Shown: positions 16,970 through 25,933 of the stretch, piece by piece
Numbering within the stretch: position 1 is the stretch's first letter
How the letters are laid out: each line of letters begins with the position of its first letter
Source of the DNA: Chloroflexota bacterium
Lineage (GTDB): Bacteria > Chloroflexota > Anaerolineae > Aggregatilineales > Phototrophicaceae
Direction of reading: 5' to 3'
Assembly: GCA_020161935.1 (NCBI GenBank)
Contig: JAIUNI010000022.1
Span: forward strand, 1 to 64,000
Length of the DNA stretch: 64,000 nucleotides
Translations under genes and position numbers: made by a program
The notes under the pieces: generated by a model
Database searches by the model: none
Seen by the model: the letters and a program-made list of their open reading frames with translations, nothing else
Told to the model about the DNA's origin: nothing

Positions 16970-18928
16970 ATGTGCGGTATATGTGGCGTGGTGGATATTC
17001 GCAAGCATGGGCGCGCCGAGCCAGCGCGGGTTCGCGGCATGGCCGACCGCATCCGCCACCGTGGACCGGATGGCGACGGCTTCTACGACTCGCCCGACCA
17101 CAACGCCGTGCTGGGTTCGCGCCGCCTGAGCATCATCGACGTGGAGGGCAGCGACCAACCGCTTTACAACGAAGACCGCAGTATCGCGATGGTCTTTAAC
17201 GGTGAGATTTATAACTACCGCGAACTCCGGCGTGAGCTGCTCCGGCGCAACCACACCTTCTGGACGGAAGGCGACGGCGAGAACATTATCCACTTGTACG
17301 AAGAATACGGCCTGAACCTGTTCAGCCAACTGCGCGGCATGTACGCCTTCGCCCTGTGGGATACGCGGAACAAACGCTTCGTGCTGGCGATTGACCACAT
17401 CGGCATGAAGCAGCTTTACCTGCACGAGCGTGACGGGATGCTGCACTTCGCCAGCGAGGCCAAAGCGCTGTTCGCCGACCCTGCCACCCCGCGCGAGATC
17501 AACCTCGACGTGCTGGATACCTACATGAGCTTCGGCTACATGATCGGCGAGGAAACGCTGTTCAAGGGCATCACCCGCCTGATGCCCGGTCACGCCTACG
17601 TGGTGGAAGCCGGACGCGAAACGTATATGCACCCCTTCTGGGAATTCCCGCAGCCCAGCACCAAAGCCGCCCAAACCACCGGCACGGTCTACAAAGAGGC
17701 GGGTGATTTGCTGGCGGACTCGGTTCGCCTCCACCTGCGGAGTGATGTGCCGCTCGGCCTGTTCCTCAGCGGCGGCATCGACTCGGCGGCGATCCTCGGC
17801 TTGATGTCGAAGGAAGCCAGTGGTCGTGTGAAAACGTACACCGTCGGCTACGAAACCGACACGCCGGATAACGAACTGCTGCACGCCCGGCGGATTGCCG
17901 AACACTTCCAGACCGACCACCACGAACGGGTGATCTCCGCCCATGACTGGTGGGACGGTTTGCAGAAGGCGGTTTACCACCACGACGAACCGATTGCCAA
18001 CTCGTCAGCGGTTTCACTGCTGCTGCTGGCGGAACACACCGCGCGGGATGTGAAGGTCGTGCTGACCGGCCTCGGCGGGGATGAGTTGTTCGGGGGTTAT
18101 CCCGCCCACACCAACCTGCCGCAGCTCCTCAAAAATCAGGAGTCGTGGGGCAAGCTGCTCGGCGGCGGGCGTGATGAAGGCTGGCCGTTGTTCGGCAACA
18201 TTGAGGAATACTATCCCGCCATGAAGCGCTTCCGCATCATCGGCGCGCTGCCCACCTACCTGCCGCGTGTGCAGCAGGCCACCCTCCCGCGCGACGAAGC
18301 CATCCGGCGCATGATGTCCTTCGATGGGCTGGTGTTCAGCGACGCGCTGCGTGACCAACTCTACGGCGACGACCTGAAAGCCGCGTGGACGAACGCCCAG
18401 CACAAAGAACGCACCTACAGCAGCATCATCGCCCGCAGTTGGCGCGACGACCCGTACAACACGGCACAGGCGCTGGTCATCAACACATGGCTCACTGGCA
18501 ACGCCCTCCTGCATACCGATAAGGTGACGATGGCCGCCTCACTCGAAGCCCGCGTGCCGATGTTCGACCCCACGCTGCTCAAGTTCGCGGCGAATGTGCC
18601 GTCGGACATCCGCATGAAGTCGAACAAAGTCGTGCTGCGCGAGGCCATGCGCTCGCTGATACCGGAGTTCGCGCTTGAACGCCCCAAGCAGCCCTTCAGC
18701 ACACCCATTCATCATTGGTTCGATAATGAACTCAGCCCGCGTATGCGTGAGGTGCTGCTCGACCCGAACAACGTCATCAGTGGCATCTTCCAGCGCGATA
18801 ATATGACGGCGCTGCTCAACGACCATTTCCGTGGTAAAACCAGTCAGGTTGAAGTCATGTTCCGCCTACTGACGCTCGAACTCTGGGCGCAGCGCTTCAT
18901 CAAGGAAACTGCACCGTTACAGGCGTAA
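16970..18928 (+). CDS. asnB: Asparagine synthase (glutamine-hydrolysing)
   Basis: Makes asparagine from aspartate, glutamine and ATP in the cytoplasm. The 652-residue protein begins MCGICGVVD with the N-terminal glutaminase nucleophile Cys2; the glutamine-binding segment includes RHRGPDGDG and NGEIYNYRELR. The ATP pyrophosphatase domain has FLSGGIDSAA near residue 265, and LTGLGGDELFGGY follows. All key elements are present. GAAGGA precedes the ATG. It lies 109 bases after the paralogue array in the same direction. AsnB-like enzymes sometimes amidate other substrates in surface polymer synthesis. Confidence 0.92.
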   Translation: MCGICGVVDIRKHGRAEPARVRGMADRIRHRGPDGDGFYDSPDHNAVLGSRRLSIIDVEGSDQPLYNEDRSIAMVFNGEIYNYRELRRELLRRNHTFWTEGDGENIIHLYEEYGLNLFSQLRGMYAFALWDTRNKRFVLAIDHIGMKQLYLHERDGMLHFASEAKALFADPATPREINLDVLDTYMSFGYMIGEETLFKGITRLMPGHAYVVEAGRETYMHPFWEFPQPSTKAAQTTGTVYKEAGDLLADSVRLHLRSDVPLGLFLSGGIDSAAILGLMSKEASGRVKTYTVGYETDTPDNELLHARRIAEHFQTDHHERVISAHDWWDGLQKAVYHHDEPIANSSAVSLLLLAEHTARDVKVVLTGLGGDELFGGYPAHTNLPQLLKNQESWGKLLGGGRDEGWPLFGNIEEYYPAMKRFRIIGALPTYLPRVQQATLPRDEAIRRMMSFDGLVFSDALRDQLYGDDLKAAWTNAQHKERTYSSIIARSWRDDPYNTAQALVINTWLTGNALLHTDKVTMAASLEARVPMFDPTLLKFAANVPSDIRMKSNKVVLREAMRSLIPEFALERPKQPFSTPIHHWFDNELSPRMREVLLDPNNVISGIFQRDNMTALLNDHFRGKTSQVEVMFRLLTLELWAQRFIKETAPLQA

Positions 18929-18995
18929 ATGATGCGGTAATGGTTGCCTGCGACATGACAGACTTACACAAATTGAATTGTTGCAGGGATGAAGC

Positions 18996-19334
18996 GTGCC
19001 TGCGAAAGGAAACATCTCCAAAGGGCAGCAGGTACTCATCTATGGGGCTTCCGGCGCGGTCGGCATATATGCTGTCCAGCTTGCCCGGTACTTCGGCACG
19101 GCGGTGACGGGCGTATGCAGCACCAGCAATTTCGACAGGGTGAAGTCACTAGGCGCGAGTCAGGTGATCGACTATACACAGGACGACTTTACCCGCAGCG
19201 GCGCGGCTTACGACATCATTTTTGATGCCGTCGGCAAACTCTCACCTCTGACAGCAAAAAAAGCATTGAAGCATAACGGCATCTGTCTGAACGTGTATAA
19301 GAGCCTGTTTGAATATTCAATCTACACCTCCATT
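18996..19334 (+). pseudogene. Middle fragment of a zinc/quinone-type oxidoreductase
   Basis: Encodes the Rossmann part of a medium-chain NAD(P)-dependent alcohol dehydrogenase or quinone reductase: KGQQVLIYGASGAVG, VTGVCSTSN, LGASQVIDYTQDDF, YDIIFDAVGK. The N-terminal catalytic half (about 140 residues) is missing upstream and the sequence breaks off at SLFEYSIYTSI. Matching C-terminal pieces lie at 19616 and 21814. The gene is clearly dead. Confidence 0.85.
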
Positions 19335-19337
19335 TGA

Positions 19338-19615
19338 GGTTGTTGAGGGTCTGTTTCGCTGATTTTGCTCCCTCTTTCTCCATGTAATGAGGAAAGAGGG
19401 TTGGGGAGAGAGGGGAGCATGGGTCATTCTCAGACAGGTTCTAAGCTCGACTTTGCACATCTTAATATTGTGTTTTCCGTTCAGCGAGAGCAAGTTATGT
19501 TATTTTCTGCATATCATTGTGATCGGTTGATGTCGGAAAACTCTGATAGCTTTTGATAGTTCACCCTGAGCGAAACCGCTTGAGCAAAGATTGTCATGTA
19601 CAAAGTCTAGCTAAG
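19338..19615. other. Non-coding insertion inside the broken oxidoreductase
   Basis: This DNA separates the middle and C-terminal fragments. It contains an imperfect palindrome, CTCCCTCTTTCTCC with GAGGAAAGAGGG and GAGAGAGGGGAGC (19367-19418), of the CCCTC/GAGGG class found at five other places in the window. The rest shows no gene. Confidence 0.6.
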
Positions 19616-19759
19616 ACATCCGGCGGCAGCGAAACGGTCGCCGACCTCCAGTTCCAACCCGTCATCGACTGCTGCTACCCGCTGGAACAAATCGTTGAAG
19701 CCCACCGCTGTGTCGATCAGGGCCATAAGCGCGGAAACGTTGTCGTCATGGTGGAGTAA
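19616..19759 (+). pseudogene. C-terminal fragment of the oxidoreductase, copy 1
   Basis: Encodes SGGSETVADL, then VIDCCYPLEQIVEAHRCVD and GHKRGNVVVMVE, the last strand and helix of the medium-chain oxidoreductase. It lacks about 30 bases that copy 2 (21814-21990) has between GCCGACCTC and the CATCGAC block. It forms the left direct repeat flanking the AT-rich island. Confidence 0.85.
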
Positions 19760-19923
19760 AATCTGATCCCAAATCATTACGCCCACGTTCTCACCACCAT
19801 TAGGAAGCACCTATAAATGCTTCCTTCTATACAATCCCCTAAACCAACTTATCTCGACCTCGATCTTCAGGTGCATTTACCTTTATCTATTGACGACCAA
19901 CTAAAACGTATCAACTTATTGTT

Positions 19924-20850
19924 TTATACCTTTGAATCGAGTTTGTTGATATTAAGATATTTACTTAGATATTCTGTCTCAGGATGTTGCCACAACTCCG
20001 AAAATTTAGAGCTCAAAATCTCACCAACAGGGGTTCCAACAGGAATTTTTAGTTGAGGACTATCTGCTGATAATTTTGAGAGAGGGAAAAAGCTCCAATA
20101 AGCAAATTCATCACATTGATGCATTGCAATTGGGGTAGGAACATTATATAGCTTAATCTGTAACTTGTGATCTTCTTCTTTTACTTGGGTTGAGTTAGAT
20201 AAATGTACATTAACGTAATCATAAATATTTTGTAGAAGTCGAAGACATTTTTCCATTTCCTCTAGAATATATTCTACTGTTGTTGGAGTGGGAGCATTTG
20301 GAAAAAGTTCTTTATAATTAGGAATTTTTAAGATATTTTCTGCTCTTTCACGAGCCGTTAGACTCCGTGGATTTGCGACAAGAATCTGTACTTGAGCTTG
20401 GTTAATAGTAACTGCCTCAGTTAATGCTTGTTGCACTTCCGTGAACCTATTTATAAGTAGGCGATGCATATAAATATCTAATATCTTAACTTCCTTAGCA
20501 TCTTTCATATCCTCAAGGAAATCTCTTACATTCAGTCTGGATTTTTCCTCAATTTGAAATAAAAGCAGTTTATTCCCTAAAAAGCGTTCTATAAAATAAA
20601 AAACAATAATTGCGCCAATTAGTCCCACTCCAAGATTAATAAATAACTCTTTAAGATTTTGAAGAAGCTCTTTATAGGTTATATCTCCTACAATAATCGC
20701 CCCGCTAGCGACCGAACTGACAGCAAAACTTATTATGAAACTACTAAGTATCAAAACGAAAGAAATGATAGCCAAAAGTTTGAATCTTTTATGTTCGTTT
20801 TCAAACTGTTGCCCTATAAATTTGCCCAAAGATGGTTTGTTATTTCGCAT
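19924..20850 (-). CDS. Two-helix membrane protein with a soluble domain, unknown
   Basis: A 308-residue AT-rich gene. Hydrophobic segments lie at about 22-46 and 68-90 (NLGVGLIGAIIVFYFIERF), then a soluble domain. The stretch VKILDIYMHRLLINRF followed by QVQILVANPRSLTARERA resembles a predicted alpha/beta domain seen after paired helices in some defence or signalling proteins, possibly phospholipase-D-like, but no catalytic HKD is visible. It lies 32 bases downstream of the heme-oxygenase-like gene on the same strand, so the two probably form one operon. Both differ sharply in base composition from their surroundings. Confidence 0.72.
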   Translation of the reverse strand: MRNNKPSLGKFIGQQFENEHKRFKLLAIISFVLILSSFIISFAVSSVASGAIIVGDITYKELLQNLKELFINLGVGLIGAIIVFYFIERFLGNKLLLFQIEEKSRLNVRDFLEDMKDAKEVKILDIYMHRLLINRFTEVQQALTEAVTINQAQVQILVANPRSLTARERAENILKIPNYKELFPNAPTPTTVEYILEEMEKCLRLLQNIYDYVNVHLSNSTQVKEEDHKLQIKLYNVPTPIAMHQCDEFAYWSFFPLSKLSADSPQLKIPVGTPVGEILSSKFSELWQHPETEYLSKYLNINKLDSKV

Positions 20851-20882
20851 ATGAGAATTGAACCTAACAAAGGATAACTTAA

Positions 20883-21689
20883 TTAAGAATGATTGCCGGG
20901 TATTGATCTCTCAACACCTTCCACTGAAATCATAGCTCGTAGAAGACCATTCCAAAGGTCACTCTGCGCCCTAAGGAAGGTATTCACGCTCCATAGTACA
21001 AACTCTATATCTGATTTCGTATTACATGCTCGCAATAAAGCGCGTTGAGCCTTTTCAGCGTGATCTTTTTCTACACCATTGATGTGGCAGGAAAAGTATA
21101 TAGTAAGGGTCTCAAATTCCTTTTGGCTATAAAATCCTTTGTAACTACAAAAAAAATGTTCGTAAAAGGTCGTAAGCATAGAAGTTGCAGCGGTTTCTTG
21201 AGCATAGGATGCTGCTAAAACAATAGGATAAGATGAATTTTCATAAAGCATCCGTTGCTTCTCACAAAATGCTTTCGCTACATCTAGGATGTGTATAGAA
21301 GTTTGAGCATCTATGAGAGAAATGGGTTTCAGTCCAAAAACTTTTTTTGCATGCACGTTGTGAGAAGTTACAAGTAACGAAGAGTGAACCATTGAATGAT
21401 TACCTGAGCCAGTTTCATCAAAAAGATTCTTACCAGCGTCAGCAAGAGTTTCAATGTCTTCATGATATGCTGCTGCTAACAAAACCTTTGTGATTGAGGG
21501 TATCGTGTTAATAGTGCGATAGAAGAAATTATCTCTATAAATAGCAAACTGAGTTGGGGTAAAACCAATAATGGATTGATTAGACAAATAATCGAAGAAT
21601 GCAGATGATGCTCCCAAATATATATCGAATTCCTCTTGCAGCAGAGATCCCAACGAAATGGATGGACTCTCACTGGTACTGATTTGCAT
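20883..21689 (-). CDS. Heme-oxygenase-like (TenA/CADD fold) protein
   Basis: A 268-residue protein that appears to belong to the iron-containing redox enzyme group (heme-oxygenase-like diiron oxidases, DUF3865/PF14518-like). Suggestive ligand motifs are NLFDETGSGNHSMVHSSLL (acidic residue, then His), the central ASYAQETAATSML with Glu, and HINGVEKDHAEKAQRAL with E-x2-H. Known relatives oxidise small amines, fatty acids or an internal lysine. The substrate is unknown here. First gene of the AT-rich two-gene island. A transferred origin is likely from composition and from the flanking repeats. Confidence 0.65.
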   Translation of the reverse strand: MQISTSESPSISLGSLLQEEFDIYLGASSAFFDYLSNQSIIGFTPTQFAIYRDNFFYRTINTIPSITKVLLAAAYHEDIETLADAGKNLFDETGSGNHSMVHSSLLVTSHNVHAKKVFGLKPISLIDAQTSIHILDVAKAFCEKQRMLYENSSYPIVLAASYAQETAATSMLTTFYEHFFCSYKGFYSQKEFETLTIYFSCHINGVEKDHAEKAQRALLRACNTKSDIEFVLWSVNTFLRAQSDLWNGLLRAMISVEGVERSIPGNHS

Positions 21690-21813
21690 TTATGTAAACT
21701 TTCTCGTATGCAAAATGGCAATATTGCATTTTTCATATTATAAATCTTATACTATTTTACTTTTGTTGTAAAATTTGTGCCAATCGAACAGGTAGCAGCA
21801 ATGCCGGATTTAA

Positions 21814-21990
21814 ACATCCAGCGGCAGCGAAACGGTCGCCGACCTCGTGTTCCTCAAAGAACTGATCGAGGCTGGAAATCTCAAACCGATCATCGACCGC
21901 TGCTACCCGCTGGAACAAATCGTTGAAGCCCACCGCTATGTCGATAAAGGTCATAAGAAGGGAAACGTTGTCATTAAGGTGTTGGAGTAG
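21814..21990 (+). pseudogene. C-terminal fragment of the oxidoreductase, copy 2
   Basis: Encodes DLVFLKELIEAGNLKPIID, then RCYPLEQIVEAHRYVDKG and KKGNVVIKVLE, ending at TAG. It is the more complete of two C-terminal copies, and shares with 19616-19759 the start CGGCAGCGAAACGGTCGCC and most of the following sequence. It marks the right border of the island. Confidence 0.87.
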
Positions 21991-22064
21991 TGTTCATACA
22001 CCCTTCTCAACGCTTCCTGTCATGTTATCACCATGACAACGCGCGATAACCGGCTGTTACCTGC

Positions 22065-22093
22065 TTGACACACAAACGAAGCTCGCATAGTAT
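22065..22093 (+). promoter_or_regulatory. Sigma-70 type promoter of the MMPL gene
   Basis: TTGACA (22065-22070), a 17-base spacer, then TAGTAT (22088-22093), about 46 bases upstream of the ATG. Confidence 0.75.
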
Positions 22094-22112
22094 ACATACC
22101 ATACGGTATGTA
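22093..22112. promoter_or_regulatory. Perfect palindrome over the MMPL promoter, TetR-type operator
   Basis: TACATACC (22093-22100) and GGTATGTA (22105-22112) flank ATAC. The site begins at the last base of the -10 box and covers the expected transcription start, the classic position for a repressor of the TetR family. No regulator gene adjoins it; the only TetR gene in the window is at 54147. Confidence 0.7.
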
Positions 22113-22138
22113 AAATAATCCTCATAAAGAGTAGAAAC

Positions 22139-24745
22139 ATGAGCTTTGAACGAATTGGCGCATTGATGGTGCGGTGGCGTTATCCTGTCGTCGCATTTTG
22201 GATCATAATCGTCGTTGCAATTACCCTTGCCGCGCCCAACCTATCGGACGTAGCCACCACCGATCAAGCGACCTTACTCCCGCAAGATGCCCCGTTTAAC
22301 CATGCGGTGAGGGTGCATCAAGCAGCATTCCCGAATGCCTCCAATAACGCGGGGATCGTCATCGTGGTCGAAGCCCCGGCGAACAGCGGCATCCTCAACC
22401 GTGATGGGGCGACCTTTCCCGAACAAACAGCTACGGATGCCGGAACGTTCATCACCGCCTTAACCGACTGGCTAGCCAGTGACGCAGCACCCGAACGCAT
22501 CACCGATGTCATCTCGCCGGTGAGTTCGTCACAGGTCGCCGACATGACGATTGATGCCAACAATCAAGTCGCCATGATTCCGGTCGGCGTGGCGGATGGC
22601 GACATCGAAATTAGCAAAACCGTCGTTGACCCCATCCGCGAGTGGATTGACGCAAACCAGCCGCAAGGTATCTCGTCCTATATCACCGGCTCGAAAGCGA
22701 TTGCTTCCGCTTTTGCCGAGGCAGCCATCTCGACCGTTGAAAGCACGCTAATCGTCACGGTGGTTCTGGTCATCGCCCTGCTGCTCTTGATTTACCGCTC
22801 ACCCGTTAGCCCGATTATTCCGCTCGCGGCTGTCACCCTGTCGTACTTAATCACACGCGGCATCGTGGCGGTTCTAGCCAACGGGGTGATTGCTGTTTCA
22901 AACTACGCCGACATTTTACTGGTCGTTATCATCTACGGGGCTGGAACCGACTACTGCCTGTTTTTAATCAGCCGCTTCCGCGAAGAAATGGCTGACCAAA
23001 CCAACGCACAGGCTGCCACCGTCTCCACCATCAAAAAGGTGGGAGAAACCATCTCCAGCAGCGCGGGGACAATCTTTGTCGGCTTCATGACGATGATCTT
23101 TGCCAAGTTCGGGGTCTTCAACACCTCTGGCCCGGCCCTAGCCATCGGCGTAATCATATCGCTTGTAGCGGGATTAACCTTCGTCCCCGCCATCCTGTCG
23201 ATTTTAGGCGATAGGGCATTCTGGCCGGGTAAGGCGCGGCATCGCTCGGCGGGCGCGTTCTACGTCCGCATCTCAAAGCTGGTGTCGCGTTATCCCCTGC
23301 GCGTCGTATTCCTCATCATCCTCATCATGATGCCGCTGGCGGTTTACGGCGCGAACGCCCCGCTGAATTACAACTCTCTCGCCGACCTGCCACCGACGAT
23401 TGATGCCAAACAGGGCTTTGAAGTATTGAAGAAGTCATTAGGGCCGGGGAACTTGGCTCCGCTCACAGTGGTCATGACCAACCGTGATCCGGCTGCGATG
23501 AGTGCCGAAATGGTTCAACTGGAGTCCGAGCTTTTGGCGCTGGATGGCGTAACCGATGTACGCAGCCTGAACGACCCGCTGGGGCGAAACGGCGAGATGA
23601 CGCGGATGCTGCGTGTCGATACCCAGTTACGCCTGATCGGGCAAATGTTGAACACACAAGGCATGGATCTGCAATCGCTGGATATGCAAGCGGCGATGAC
23701 GGCCTTCACCGGCATGGGCGGCTATATGGAAAAGATTGCCGCGATGTTCCCGGAAGTCGCGGATGACCCAAATCTCACGACACTGCGGGAACTGTTTGGG
23801 AACATCCTCTCGTTTGCCCAGCGCAGGGACGAGGCGCAGCTTGCATTTGAAGGGCTTGCCGCGCGCTTCGAAACCATTGAAAATCCGTACATCAGCTTAA
23901 GCGAACTCACCGCGCTCATGCCAGCCGATTCGGGTAATTCGGAAGCCGCCGCCCTCACGCAGTTGATCGACCAATATGTCTCGCCAGATGGAACCAGCTA
24001 CCGCATGACGGTGATCCTCAATGATGACCCCAGCAGCGCCAGTGCGCTCGACACCGTGCATCGCATTCGTGCGTTGGTCGAAGGCTACAAAAATAACGGC
24101 GAGGCGGTTGTTGACGGTCTCTCGGCGATGACGGCTGACCTTCGCGATACGCTCAGTTCGGATATGGTTCTCACGATTGGCATGGTCAGTTTAGGCATCT
24201 TTATCGTCCTGCTCATCATGCTGCGTAGCGTGGTCGCACCCTTATATCTCATTCTCACCGTCGGTTTGAGCTACAGCTTCACGATGGGGCTTACGGCTCT
24301 CGTTTTCCGTGTCTTCTTTGGGGTGGAAGATGGCCTCGCGTTCATCATTCCGGTGTTTTCCTTCGTGTTCCTAGTCGCGCTTGGCGTGGATTACAGCATT
24401 TTCCTCATCGGACGTGTGAAGGAGGAAATCGGGCATCGCGGTATCCGCGACGGTATCCACGAAGCGGTTGTGGCAACCGGCCCGATCATTACCTCGGCGG
24501 GCATCATCTTGGCAGGAACGTTCGGTGCCATGATGTTTGGCGCGATCACTGCCCTAGCTGAACTTGGGTTCTCGGTGGCGGTCGGCGTGTTGATCGATAC
24601 GCTGGTGGTACGGACTATGTTGGTTCCGGCGCTCACCCTGTTATTGGGCAAGTGGGCGTGGTGGCCGGGTGGTATCCCCAAAGCGAAAGCAGCCGACTTA
24701 CCGGAATCCGCCAGCAAGCTCACCGCACCCGTGACGGGCGATTAG
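22139..24745 (+). CDS. MMPL/RND family transporter
   Basis: An 868-residue membrane transporter of the MMPL class, which moves lipids, glycolipids or drugs using the proton gradient. The two-fold plan is clear: helix 1 (about 14-31), a large outer loop with DQATLLPQDAPF, five helices at about 200-370 with YGAGTDYCLFLISRFREE, a second outer loop, and five further helices including VALGVDYSIFLIGRVKEE. The paired DY in the two D-Y motifs are the usual proton relay residues. Expression is probably repressed through the palindrome at 22093. It converges with the SGNH gene, overlapping by four bases. Confidence 0.92.
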   Translation: MSFERIGALMVRWRYPVVAFWIIIVVAITLAAPNLSDVATTDQATLLPQDAPFNHAVRVHQAAFPNASNNAGIVIVVEAPANSGILNRDGATFPEQTATDAGTFITALTDWLASDAAPERITDVISPVSSSQVADMTIDANNQVAMIPVGVADGDIEISKTVVDPIREWIDANQPQGISSYITGSKAIASAFAEAAISTVESTLIVTVVLVIALLLLIYRSPVSPIIPLAAVTLSYLITRGIVAVLANGVIAVSNYADILLVVIIYGAGTDYCLFLISRFREEMADQTNAQAATVSTIKKVGETISSSAGTIFVGFMTMIFAKFGVFNTSGPALAIGVIISLVAGLTFVPAILSILGDRAFWPGKARHRSAGAFYVRISKLVSRYPLRVVFLIILIMMPLAVYGANAPLNYNSLADLPPTIDAKQGFEVLKKSLGPGNLAPLTVVMTNRDPAAMSAEMVQLESELLALDGVTDVRSLNDPLGRNGEMTRMLRVDTQLRLIGQMLNTQGMDLQSLDMQAAMTAFTGMGGYMEKIAAMFPEVADDPNLTTLRELFGNILSFAQRRDEAQLAFEGLAARFETIENPYISLSELTALMPADSGNSEAAALTQLIDQYVSPDGTSYRMTVILNDDPSSASALDTVHRIRALVEGYKNNGEAVVDGLSAMTADLRDTLSSDMVLTIGMVSLGIFIVLLIMLRSVVAPLYLILTVGLSYSFTMGLTALVFRVFFGVEDGLAFIIPVFSFVFLVALGVDYSIFLIGRVKEEIGHRGIRDGIHEAVVATGPIITSAGIILAGTFGAMMFGAITALAELGFSVAVGVLIDTLVVRTMLVPALTLLLGKWAWWPGGIPKAKAADLPESASKLTAPVTGD

Positions 24746-25737
24746 TCATCAATGCCGAACAGTACGGGAACGGCAAAGCGCAGGTTCGCGAGGATCACAT
24801 TCGCGTAATGCTGCGCCCCCACCGGATTCGGATGCCCGACAGTCGCACGCGGCGCGGCGAACTGGCGCAGCGGGGAAAGCCGGTCAGCGTGACGTTCGCA
24901 GGCTTCCCGGCGGCCTTCGGCAATATCCGTCGGGTCTTGTGGCGAAAGGTCGGCGTTCACCCCAAAGAGGAATCTCTCCGGTGCGCCGACTGCGTTCTCG
25001 TCCTTAAACTTCGGGTCGGCAAAGAACACCCGCCCCTGCACTTCCGGCGCGATGCTCGTCAGTTCCACAATCGCGTCGCGGATATTCTCGTGGCTGCGGT
25101 CGCGGAAACGGGTGCAGCGTTCGATCAAGGTATCGGTCAGCACCGAACCCAGCACATCCACCACAATCTCGCCAACGGCCTGTGGCATCAACGAGAGATT
25201 GAAGCCCATCGCCTTGAGCGCGTTCTGCACCAGCACTTTCTCCGACACATCACTGAAAAAGAGGTAGTAACCGGTCACGATGATGATGGCATTCGGGAAG
25301 GCATAAAAGGCACGCTCGATCAGCAGCTTCATCTGGCGGCCAAACGCATCATCAATTTGCTCGTTCAATCGTAAGTTAGTCGGGTTAATGATACGCGCGG
25401 TATCGACATCGTTCACCCCACCGCTGAACAGCACCAGCTTCACATCCGCGTCACGGTCAGCACCGCCCAACGCGGTTTCGATCTGCTCAAACAGGGTCGG
25501 TTCGCTGACGGGTACTTCGCGGGCATACGGCCCCTCCAATGGTGGCAGTTCACTTGGGGTATGCGGCTCACCGATGATCGCGCCGGAATGCGCGAGGAAG
25601 TTACACGCGACATCCAGCCCTAACCGCTTGAGTTCGGCAATCACCAGCGTGTGTATCTTCTGGTGGTCATATAATCCCTGCCCCCAGAGGATACTCTCGC
25701 CCAATACAACCATTTTGAACGTGTTATCGGTGGTCAT
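24742..25737 (-). CDS. SGNH/GDSL-type hydrolase
   Basis: A 331-residue predicted esterase or lipase of the SGNH family. Ser15 sits in VVLGESILWGQG (block I), the Asn block is FSGGVNDVD, and the Asp/His block is GHPNPVGAQHYA. There is no signal peptide, so it is probably cytoplasmic. The ATG at 25737 follows AGAGG; an ATG at 25770 would add 11 residues with no ribosome binding site. Substrate unknown. It stands alone on its strand. Confidence 0.8.
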   Translation of the reverse strand: MTTDNTFKMVVLGESILWGQGLYDHQKIHTLVIAELKRLGLDVACNFLAHSGAIIGEPHTPSELPPLEGPYAREVPVSEPTLFEQIETALGGADRDADVKLVLFSGGVNDVDTARIINPTNLRLNEQIDDAFGRQMKLLIERAFYAFPNAIIIVTGYYLFFSDVSEKVLVQNALKAMGFNLSLMPQAVGEIVVDVLGSVLTDTLIERCTRFRDRSHENIRDAIVELTSIAPEVQGRVFFADPKFKDENAVGAPERFLFGVNADLSPQDPTDIAEGRREACERHADRLSPLRQFAAPRATVGHPNPVGAQHYANVILANLRFAVPVLFGIDD

Positions 25738-25933
25738 GCGGCCTCTATCCCATGATGACGACAAACCCATTACCGTACCTGATTATAGCGCCAAGCGTGA
25801 GGTAAAGATGGGCGATTGGTTATAAAATAAAAGTTGGGCATCGTTGCAAGAATAGTTTATGATGTGATGCAACTTGCTTTGTAAGGTTAGGCATAGTCTG
25901 GTTTAGGGTCGAAACCTGACGATCAAGGAATGA

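Noticed and set aside
16949..17983. Long antisense frame opposite asnB
   Set aside because: asnB has a full set of catalytic motifs on the plus strand; the reverse frame is open only because of GC-rich codon use.
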